A DNA stretch of 5,916 nt from Candidatus Dojkabacteria bacterium (GTDB taxonomy: Bacteria > Patescibacteriota > Dojkabacteria > SC72 > JAFGCJ01). The position numbers and the translations under genes are program-made. A model generated the notes under the pieces. It did not search any database and was not told the DNA's origin. It was given only the letters and a program-made list of their open reading frames with translations. The stretch spans positions 1 through 5,916 of the forward strand of contig JAQVGB010000057.1 of the NCBI GenBank assembly GCA_028696915.1. Reading direction: 5' to 3'. Below, in pieces: positions 1 through 5,916 of the stretch (positions are counted from its first letter, which is position 1; each line of letters begins with the position of its first letter).

Positions 1-1
1 G

Positions 2-3000
2 CGCTACTACGGAAGCGAGTCTGTTGCGGATGCAAAGGACACGCTGGACTTATCGGGGCACGGGACCTACGAGTTCACCATCGATGCCGGAGACTTCGAT
101 ACGACGCTTGGTGTGTACACGATATACATCTGGTCTCAAGAAAATTATCTCACCCATGACGGCGAAACGGTGATCGTTGCTCACAAGCCGGAAACACTGT
201 TTGCTCAGCCTGAGGATTGGTCTGTTGGGGAAGGCGAGGATACGCAACTGACCTTCAAATCGGCTGGCCTGTGGGACATGGAGCCTGCACCGGGGACCCG
301 GGTCGTGTTCGATGTTCTTCGGAAGTGGACGACCTGGGTGGAGGATGGCACGTATTATGATCCGGTCACCAAGTCTGCACAGCCGCAGTACCGTGCTGTT
401 TCACAGACAGAGGTCGTGATGGATGATGCTGAAGTGACGACGGATTCGGATGGTCTTGCAGACATTGACCTGACCAATCTTGGGCATGGAAGTTATACTG
501 TCACTGCACAGTATTTTCCTGATGAAACGGCGGGTGTTTCACGGACGTTTTCGAACATTCTCTCCGTGTATGAAGCACCGGTGGAAGAGGGGTTGTTCCC
601 TGGCTGGGACTATGCTACCCAGAAGTTCCAACTGTATACGGACAAGCAGTCCTATGATATCGGTGACGAGGCGGTGATCACGATCCAGACGACGTTGACG
701 GGCAAGGGGCTGTACTGGGTATCGCGCGGCGATGTGTATGCGTGGAGAATTGCCGACTTTTCAACCGGCATGGTGACGGTCCGGGAGGAGATCACCGACC
801 AGATGGACCCGTATGTGCAAATCTGCGCCGCCGGTATCGATAGTTACAGCTCATCCGCCAACTACAATGGCACGACGACCGACGAGTACCTATCAAACAT
901 TTTCAGATCCTCTTGTGTGCAGGTCCCCGTACAGGGAGGGGAGTCCCGGCTCGATGTGATGGTCACTGCTAATGCACAGGAATATGAACCGGGAGACGAG
1001 GTGACTGCGGATATTGTTGTCAAAGATGGCCAGGGTCGTGGGGTGCACGCCGAGGTTTCGGTCGATGTCGTCGATCGGGCACTGCTCGATATTGTCAGAG
1101 AAAACAATGAGCTGGACTCGGACATATACGATGCTTTTTATGCGAATGTCCGGCAGTACACGATTAATAAGACATCGCCGTTTGAATATTGGTATGCAGG
1201 ATTCAGTGGGGGCGGAGCGGGGGGAGGTGGTGAGGGGCCGGTGCGGTCGAACTTCGCGGATGCGGCGTTCTGGGACGGACGGGTTATTACCGATAGCTCC
1301 GGACGGGCGCGGGTGACATTTGTCCTTCCGGATAATCTGACCACATGGACACTGCGGGCGACTGCGGTGACTGAGGATACGCTGGTCGGGCAGGGGAGCG
1401 CCGATATTGTCTCACGGAAAGATGTCAGGCTGTCTGCGCATATTCCCTCGTTTATCCGTTCGGGAGACGAGTGGGAGATGTCAGTTGAAGCATATAACTA
1501 CTCCGGTTCACAGGTCACGGCACGCGTTTCTGTTTCATGCCCGACGTGTGTTGACACGAGCTTTTCGAGTGACGTCCGGTTGACCGCCGGAAGCCGGCAG
1601 GTGGTGACGTTTCCGGTTGTTGCACGGGAGGGGGCGGATAGCGTTTCTCTGACTGCTGAGCTTTCTGCCGGACAGATGACGTATGATGCGGTGTTGTGGA
1701 GGATTCCGGTCGTTTCGGCAGGGTTTGTACAGGACGATACCTATGCGGCATTGCTTTCCGAGGGAGATGAGACGGTGGATATTCCGGTTGTGATCCCGAG
1801 TGGTACCGACCTGTCGCGGGCAGATATGCATGTGACGGTTTCCCGAAGTTTTATCAACCAATGGGCGCTGATGCCGTTGGATCCTTCTGTTTCGTCGACG
1901 GTCGATCTTGCCGGTAGTATTCTGCACAACAGTGTTCTGCTCGAGCACTATGATGAAATTTCGCCTTTGGGCGAGCGGGGGCAGTTTGAACAAAAAATCA
2001 CATCGGCACTCGATCTGCTGGGAGACAACCAGGACGCGGATGGAGGGTTCTCGTGGTTTGAATATGATGCGGTTAGTTACGAAGTAAGCGCATATGCGGC
2101 GTTAGCACTCGGTCGGGCGGCGGATGCGGGTATTCAGGTCGGGTCCGGTCTGACAACGAATATACAGACGTATCTATGGCAGGGACTAGCTTCGGAAAAC
2201 GTCGGTATCGACGATAAGATACTTGGTGTCTATGCGCTGTCGGTCCTTGGCGATTCCACGGTCCTCCCGTATGCTCTCGCTTTGAAGGAGCAGAGTGGTG
2301 AATTTGCCGATTCTCCGGTCGATATCGCGCATTTGATGCTTGCGCTTCAGGAGCTGGGGTCGATGGGTGATGCCTCGATGCTGATCCCGCTTCTTGAATC
2401 GTCTGCCCGGCGGACACAGCGAACGGCGACATGGCAGGATCATGATACTGAGTTCAGGATTGTGCGGACGGTCGAATATACGACGGCGGTTGTGTACCGA
2501 GCACTTTCGGTGTACGGGCCGCGTGAGCTGACGGAGCTGGCGCGGACGTGGCTGGTCGAGAATCCGGTGGAAGCGTCAGGGGTATCGGTTGATGCGGTTG
2601 CGGTGTTTTGCGCACTGACGGAGGCAAGTCTTGACGGGCTTGCTGACCGCAAGGATTCCAATGACGTAACGGTCTTTGTGAACGGCAGGGAGGTACGATC
2701 ATTCAAGGTGGAAGGAGGAAAAGGACAGGGCGGGACGGTCGACCTGCTGATCGATCCGGTCTACCTGACCGATGGAACCAACGTGGTCACCATTCAGCGG
2801 CATGGCGGTGGGTTGCTGTATGCGGTTGTGGATGTTCAGTATTACAGTGAAGAAAGCGAAGTGGATCCTGAGTTTAGTGTGTCGCGTGAGATACGCGAAT
2901 TCGATACGGGTGCACCGGTGGTTTCAGTACAAAAAGGCGATGTCGTGACGGTACGGGTGACGGTCGTTCCCGATCGCGACGGCTACGATCTTGTGGTCAA

Positions 3001-3304
3001 AGATTTTGTTCCTTCGGGATTTGAGCCGGTACAGTACCAGCTGGGGTCGTACGACTACAACTTCTACCGGAAGTGGTGGCAGTGGGGACGGGACTGGTAT
3101 GTGAACCGGTACGGCTCAATTGCACAGGACCACGTGAGCTTTGTCGAGTATTCGGTAGACGCTGGCAAACCATATGTCTTTGAATATCCGATGGTTGCGG
3201 CGTTTTCCGGGACGTTTTCTTCAGGCGGTACGGAGGCGTTTTTGGCCGGCTTTGGTGATATCGGTGGGCGGGTGCAGTCGGGTATTGTACGGGTGGTCGA
3301 GTAG
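2..3304 (+). CDS. Alpha-2-macroglobulin family protein, thioester motif missing (5' partial)
   Basis: Large surface or periplasmic protein of the bacterial A2M family, whose members trap or block attacking proteases. The frame is open from base 2, so the true start and any signal peptide or lipobox lie before the window; the GTG at 113 is internal. About 1100 residues are visible. Domains by base position: macroglobulin-like beta domains (2-575); a bait-region/MG5-MG6 block (about 620-1100) with TDKQSYDIGDE, EYEPGDEV and VVDRALLDI; a glycine-rich segment (1202-1237); the A2M core (1241-1500) with RSNFADAAFW and LPDNLTTWTLRA; an alpha-helical thioester-type domain (about 1860-2640) with NQDADGGFSWF (2024-2059); and a C-terminal receptor-binding-like beta domain (about 2870-3301) with DFVPSGFEPV. 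The place where CxEQ is expected (1868-1921) reads LMPLDPSVSSTVDLAGSI, with no Cys or Gln, so a covalent thioester trap is unlikely. Family assignment is firm; the protease-inhibitor role is inferred. It ends TAG, convergent with the next gene. Confidence 0.92.
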   Translation, partial: RYYGSESVADAKDTLDLSGHGTYEFTIDAGDFDTTLGVYTIYIWSQENYLTHDGETVIVAHKPETLFAQPEDWSVGEGEDTQLTFKSAGLWDMEPAPGTRVVFDVLRKWTTWVEDGTYYDPVTKSAQPQYRAVSQTEVVMDDAEVTTDSDGLADIDLTNLGHGSYTVTAQYFPDETAGVSRTFSNILSVYEAPVEEGLFPGWDYATQKFQLYTDKQSYDIGDEAVITIQTTLTGKGLYWVSRGDVYAWRIADFSTGMVTVREEITDQMDPYVQICAAGIDSYSSSANYNGTTTDEYLSNIFRSSCVQVPVQGGESRLDVMVTANAQEYEPGDEVTADIVVKDGQGRGVHAEVSVDVVDRALLDIVRENNELDSDIYDAFYANVRQYTINKTSPFEYWYAGFSGGGAGGGGEGPVRSNFADAAFWDGRVITDSSGRARVTFVLPDNLTTWTLRATAVTEDTLVGQGSADIVSRKDVRLSAHIPSFIRSGDEWEMSVEAYNYSGSQVTARVSVSCPTCVDTSFSSDVRLTAGSRQVVTFPVVAREGADSVSLTAELSAGQMTYDAVLWRIPVVSAGFVQDDTYAALLSEGDETVDIPVVIPSGTDLSRADMHVTVSRSFINQWALMPLDPSVSSTVDLAGSILHNSVLLEHYDEISPLGERGQFEQKITSALDLLGDNQDADGGFSWFEYDAVSYEVSAYAALALGRAADAGIQVGSGLTTNIQTYLWQGLASENVGIDDKILGVYALSVLGDSTVLPYALALKEQSGEFADSPVDIAHLMLALQELGSMGDASMLIPLLESSARRTQRTATWQDHDTEFRIVRTVEYTTAVVYRALSVYGPRELTELARTWLVENPVEASGVSVDAVAVFCALTEASLDGLADRKDSNDVTVFVNGREVRSFKVEGGKGQGGTVDLLIDPVYLTDGTNVVTIQRHGGGLLYAVVDVQYYSEESEVDPEFSVSREIREFDTGAPVVSVQKGDVVTVRVTVVPDRDGYDLVVKDFVPSGFEPVQYQLGSYDYNFYRKWWQWGRDWYVNRYGSIAQDHVSFVEYSVDAGKPYVFEYPMVAAFSGTFSSGGTEAFLAGFGDIGGRVQSGIVRVVE

Positions 3305-3337
3305 GAGCTTGGTGGGTGAAATCGTTGCTGGTTCGGT

Positions 3338-3365
3338 ATCGCTACAGCGATTCGTAGTATTTTTT
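3338..3365 (+). terminator. Weak candidate terminator after the A2M gene
   Basis: Read on the plus strand, ATCGC-TACA-GCGAT (3338-3351) can form a 5-bp stem with a 4-nt loop, and an alternative stem CTAC/GTAG (3342-3345/3354-3357) ends two bases before a run of six T (3360-3365). This lies 34-61 nt past the A2M stop codon and overlaps the last codons of the convergent endonuclease gene, where the T run is simply the complement of two AAA-type lysine codons. The stems are short, so this is a possible site only. Nothing comparable is seen for the minus-strand gene. Confidence 0.22.
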
Positions 3366-4274
3366 CATGATCTGTGCGTCGTCCTCGAGGTTCGGGCTTT
3401 CGCACACCAGCCACCCGGTCACGTTGTTCTTTCTGAGCACCTGCAAAAGGTCCCGGTATTTGAGGTCGGCTTCTTTGAGTGTCAGGTGGTTACGTTCTCC
3501 TTTCGGGGTGTAGCGGATCCCCGAGAGGTGCATGTGCTGATGGGAAAGTGCCTCCGGGCCGAGTTTCTGTGATACGTGGTCGAGCGTTTCCGAGAACTCG
3601 GCGATTGAGTTGCAGGCGCCGTTTGAACGTGCGTGCAGATGGGCGAAATCGATGCATGCGGCAACTCTGAATGCACCGGTCTGTGCATTAATTTCGCGAG
3701 CCAAATCGAGAATTTCTTCAAGAGATCCCCATTGCGAGGGCTTGCCGGTCGTTTCGAGGGAAATAAGTGGCCAGTCGTCAGGGTTTTCTCCGAGTTCTTT
3801 CGTCAAGCGCCGGTTTTCAAGGATCTGTAGTAGTGCCGTGCGGATCATTTCCGTCGTCTCCTGTGCGGTCCGTCCCTGGTAGAAGCCGGCGTGGAATGTG
3901 ACAGATGGCGCCCCCAGCCAGTGCGCGGCAAGCAGGGTCTGCTCCACGCGGTGCAGGCTTGCGTAGTACTTAGGTTTTTCTTTCGATGCGAGGTTGATGT
4001 AGTAGGGACCGTGGACGGTCAGCGTCACGCCGTTTTTTTGTGCACGTTCCCCTAACGATCGTGCGCTTTCTTCGGTGATATTGACTCCGTAGACGAACTC
4101 CACTTCCATGTGGTCAAGTGAAAGCTCTTTTAGACGGTAAATGGCCGATTCCCGCGGCTCGATCAGTTTTCCGGTTTCAGGGTCTTTGAGAACTTTAGTG
4201 GACAGGGGGATGCCGCCGGGCCCGAAGTGAAGTGTGCCGGGTGAACGGGGAGACTGTGGTGTGCGGTTGTTCAT
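3342..4274 (-). CDS. Endonuclease IV-like (AP endonuclease family 2) TIM-barrel protein
   Basis: Predicted metal-dependent endonuclease of the Nfo family, which cuts the DNA backbone 5' of abasic sites in base-excision repair in the cytoplasm. At 310 residues it is slightly longer than E. coli Nfo. The expected ligands are visible in order: H88 (VHGPYYINL), H128 (TFHAGFY), E174 (SLETTGK), D209 and H212 (CIDFAHLHA), H247/H249 (QHMHLSG), E260 and H263 (GERNHLTL) and E292 (CESPNLE). The GERNHL block differs from the DRHHH-type sequence of E. coli Nfo, as I recall is common in archaeal and candidate-phylum members. The ATG at 4272-4274 is the only start before the conserved LHFGPGGIPLST strand; it adds a 14-residue Ser/Pro-rich leader and has no clear Shine-Dalgarno sequence, so translation may be leaderless or weak. 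It lies 133 bp downstream of the ABC gene on the same strand and converges on the A2M gene. A sugar-phosphate isomerase of the same fold is the alternative, made less likely by the full ligand set. Confidence 0.87.
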   Translation of the reverse strand: MNNRTPQSPRSPGTLHFGPGGIPLSTKVLKDPETGKLIEPRESAIYRLKELSLDHMEVEFVYGVNITEESARSLGERAQKNGVTLTVHGPYYINLASKEKPKYYASLHRVEQTLLAAHWLGAPSVTFHAGFYQGRTAQETTEMIRTALLQILENRRLTKELGENPDDWPLISLETTGKPSQWGSLEEILDLAREINAQTGAFRVAACIDFAHLHARSNGACNSIAEFSETLDHVSQKLGPEALSHQHMHLSGIRYTPKGERNHLTLKEADLKYRDLLQVLRKNNVTGWLVCESPNLEDDAQIMKKYYESL

Positions 4275-4321
4275 GTACTAGTATTGCCCGGTGAAGGCTA
4301 AGGCTAAGTGGAAGGGGGATG

Positions 4322-4387
4322 CTGAGGGTGAGGGTACGGGGAAGGAATTGGTTGACGCATTTTTCTTACCCGTGCTCCCACCCTGAG
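4322..4387. repeat. Long imperfect inverted repeat (hairpin) between the ABC and endonuclease genes
   Basis: Arms 4322-4347 and 4362-4387 (26 nt each) enclose a 14-nt loop (4348-4361). By hand pairing, 20 of 26 positions are Watson-Crick; read as plus-strand RNA three more are G-U, leaving three mismatches (4324/4385, 4331/4378, 4341/4368). Read as minus-strand RNA, the direction of both flanking genes, only one of those six can wobble, so the fold is better on the plus strand. It fills half of the 133-bp gap. No U-run follows on the minus strand, so it is not a standard intrinsic terminator. It could be an mRNA-end stabilising hairpin, a MITE- or REP-like palindromic element, or a chance product of purine-rich DNA opposite pyrimidine-rich DNA. 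Confidence 0.55.
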
Positions 4388-4407
4388 TCTTCGTCTTATT
4401 CTGGGGG

Positions 4408-5916
4408 TCAGGCGGCTTTCTCGAGAACCGGCTCCTTGGTCTGGTATCCCTCTGCCTGCAGTTTGAACGCGTGCGCATATTGGCCTTCGTTTCTGATCAG
4501 CTCTTCGTGGGTGCCGGATTCCGTTATGCGGCCGTGCTGGATGACATATATCTTGCTGGCATTTCGGACTGTCGAGAATCGGTGGGAAATGATGACGACG
4601 GTCTTGTTTTGAATGAAACGGTATATCCTTTTGAAGATCTTGTATTCGGCTTCGGCGTCGATCGACGCTGTTGGCTCATCAAGGATTAAAATTGGACTAT
4701 CCCTGAAAAACATACGTGCGATTGAAAGTTTCTGCCACTGTCCGGTGGACAGACGGGTTCCGTTGGTAAATGATTTATTCAGGATCTGTTGGTATCCCTT
4801 CTCGAGCCGGGTTATGAATGAGTGTGCATCTGCCTGCCGTGCGGCGGAGGTGATTCTTTTTGCATGAGCCTGTTTCCTGCTATCACCCAGTGTGATATTT
4901 TGTTTCACGGTGAGCGATTCATATCGGTTATACTCCTGAAAGAGGGCACCGATTCGATCGTAGTACTCCTCTAACGAAAGTTTTGGTAATGGTATTCCGT
5001 CAATCAGGATCTGACCACTCGTCGGGTCATAGAATCTGAGTAGGAGTTTTATGAGTGTGGTCTTGCCCGCTCCGTTCTCTCCGACTAATGCTATCTCTTC
5101 GCCTGGCGTGATTGTGAGAGAAATGTCTTTGAGTGCGAACTTTTTGGTATTGGGGTACTTGAACGAGACGTTCTTCAGTTCGATATGGGGTGGATTGTTT
5201 CTAGAACTGATGAGATGCTGATTGCCGGATTTAATTACTGGAGCGAGTTCTTGGAGATCTTTGACATAGGTTACATACACTGCTGCATCCGTGACATCGA
5301 TGACTTGACCAATGGTGTAGTCAAGGTCTCTCGAGAAATCAAGCATTTTGCTCTGGAAAAATGTGAACTGACCAACGGATATCTCTTCCGCAATCACCTT
5401 GCTGATGAGAAAAATTGGAGTGAGAAGGTAGGTAACAGAGTTCAAAAGAGTACCGGCAATTGTACCTCTGATCCGATCACGATGGATTGCTATCTCATTT
5501 CCTGCTTGTTTCATAAAAATAGACAAGGCTTTGGAACCGATCCACCGATCTGATCCGGATATTTTATGTTCGGGAATATGCGTTTCGTGTTCGAGGTCCC
5601 ACAAGAGGTGCCAACCTTTTCGGTTTAGCTCGACTGTAGAATTGAAATGCTCCCAGATCTTTTTCACAAATCGTCCATATACAAGATTATTGGGAAGCGA
5701 CAGAACGATAATGATGAGCGTGAGAACTGGTGATATACCGAAAGAGATAAGTCCAGCAATAATAGTTGAAATAAGACTTGCAAAGGTGCTTAGTTCACCG
5801 ACCTTAAACCTACGGGGAGAGCGGAGCGAAACCCGTAGATGGAGGTATCCGAAGTCTTGCGGTGATATACTTGGTGAATGGAGACACGAACCCAAGCCCA
5901 TGTATGTTACAGACTT
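4408..5916 (-). CDS. ABC exporter half-transporter, fused permease and ATPase (5' partial)
   Basis: Membrane exporter subunit that probably works as a homo- or heterodimer to pump an unknown substrate using ATP. The frame is open to the window edge, giving 503 codons; exporters of this type are usually near 600 residues, so TM1-TM2 are probably missing. The ATG at 5901 has no ribosome binding site and is probably internal. Numbering from that ATG, hydrophobic helices lie near residues 38-72 (two helices with an SPVL turn) and 146-172. The ATPase domain starts near 239: Walker A GENGAGKT (274-281), Q-loop Gln322, signature LSTGQ (384-388, in place of LSGGQ), Walker B ILILDEP (404-410), D-loop SIDA (413-416) and H-loop His440. 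The C-terminal LQAEGYQ resembles candidate-phylum exporters. Residues 21-30, just before the membrane part, are encoded by a palindrome (see 5801-5846). It ends in TGA. Sampled 60-base stretches are about 42% GC in the membrane part, against about 62-68% in the A2M gene. Substrate cannot be told. Confidence 0.9.
   Translation of the reverse strand, partial: KSVTYMGLGSCLHSPSISPQDFGYLHLRVSLRSPRRFKVGELSTFASLISTIIAGLISFGISPVLTLIIIVLSLPNNLVYGRFVKKIWEHFNSTVELNRKGWHLLWDLEHETHIPEHKISGSDRWIGSKALSIFMKQAGNEIAIHRDRIRGTIAGTLLNSVTYLLTPIFLISKVIAEEISVGQFTFFQSKMLDFSRDLDYTIGQVIDVTDAAVYVTYVKDLQELAPVIKSGNQHLISSRNNPPHIELKNVSFKYPNTKKFALKDISLTITPGEEIALVGENGAGKTTLIKLLLRFYDPTSGQILIDGIPLPKLSLEEYYDRIGALFQEYNRYESLTVKQNITLGDSRKQAHAKRITSAARQADAHSFITRLEKGYQQILNKSFTNGTRLSTGQWQKLSIARMFFRDSPILILDEPTASIDAEAEYKIFKRIYRFIQNKTVVIISHRFSTVRNASKIYVIQHGRITESGTHEELIRNEGQYAHAFKLQAEGYQTKEPVLEKAA
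5801..5846. repeat. Palindromic element inside the ABC exporter coding sequence
   Basis: A perfect 7-bp inverted repeat, CTACGGG (5810-5816) with CCCGTAG (5832-5838), flanks a 15-nt loop gagagcggagcgaaa. After short internal bulges, an outer 4-bp pair ACCT (5801-5804) with AGGT (5843-5846) continues the helix. On the minus strand the core is translated in frame as LRVSLRSPRR, a basic stretch in the expected first intracellular loop before the first visible membrane helix. Its look (palindrome, GGAGCG loop, in-frame basic peptide) recalls palindromic elements known to insert in coding genes, such as those of Rickettsia. That origin is inference; the stems are short enough that chance is possible. 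Confidence 0.4.

Noticed and set aside
113..115. GTG at 113 as the start of the A2M gene.
   Set aside because: The frame stays open upstream to base 2 with plausible beta-domain sequence (for example GTYEFTIDAGDF), so the gene begins before the window.
862..2706. Several long open frames on the minus strand and in other plus frames across the A2M gene.
   Set aside because: They lie opposite or out of frame with a clearly conserved protein, have low-complexity Ser/Arg/Pro-rich translations typical of GC-rich shadow frames, and show no recognisable motif or ribosome binding site.
4276..4283. TACTAGTA palindrome next to the endonuclease start, as an operator.
   Set aside because: An 8-bp palindrome alone is expected by chance and there is no second copy or nearby regulator gene.
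4293..4306. Short tandem repeat aaggctaaggctaa in the gap.
   Set aside because: About two copies of a 6-bp unit is too little to call a repeat array or binding site.
4319..4867. Plus-strand open frames opposite the 3' part of the ABC gene and the gap.
   Set aside because: They are complements of the conserved ATPase domain and translate to unrecognisable sequence.
5899..5901. ATG at 5901 as the true start of the ABC exporter.
   Set aside because: There is no ribosome binding site, the frame remains open to the window edge, and the expected first two membrane helices are absent, so the gene most likely starts beyond the window.

Overview
The window (5916 bases) carries three protein-coding genes and two small palindromic DNA elements. 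It looks like a chromosome fragment of an uncultivated bacterium. The ABC exporter, with its LSxGQWQ signature and its LQAEGYQ-type C-terminus, and the compact endonuclease IV-like protein resemble genes I associate with Candidate Phyla Radiation (Patescibacteria) genomes. A Peregrinibacteria- or Gracilibacteria-like lineage is possible, but this is a low-confidence guess from protein style. TGA is used as a normal stop at the end of the ABC gene, so this gene shows no sign of the UGA-glycine code of Gracilibacteria. No rRNA, tRNA, CRISPR array, transposase or phage gene is visible.

Layout. Bases 2-3304 (+) hold the C-terminal 1100 residues of a large alpha-2-macroglobulin (A2M) family protein whose N-terminus lies before the window. 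It ends 37 bp from the stop codon of a convergent gene at 3342-4274 (-). That gene is an endonuclease IV / AP endonuclease family 2 TIM-barrel protein with an essentially complete set of metal ligands. A 133-bp gap (4275-4407) then holds a long imperfect hairpin. Bases 4408-5916 (-) hold the C-terminal 503 residues of an ABC exporter half-transporter, a fused membrane and ATPase protein. Its first membrane helices lie beyond the right edge.

The genes do not form an obvious pathway. The A2M protein is presumably exported and acts at the cell surface. The exporter sits in the cytoplasmic membrane. The endonuclease is cytoplasmic and acts on DNA. The two minus-strand genes could be co-transcribed, but the gap and its hairpin make this uncertain.

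Most noteworthy: (1) the A2M protein keeps its bait-region, A2M and thioester-domain scaffold but has no cysteine or CxEQ motif where the thioester should be; (2) a palindrome lies inside the coding sequence of the ABC transporter and encodes a short basic peptide in the first intracellular loop, which could be an in-frame palindromic insertion; (3) a second hairpin in the neighbouring gap shares short core words with the first. I found no convincing evidence of a new multi-gene system.
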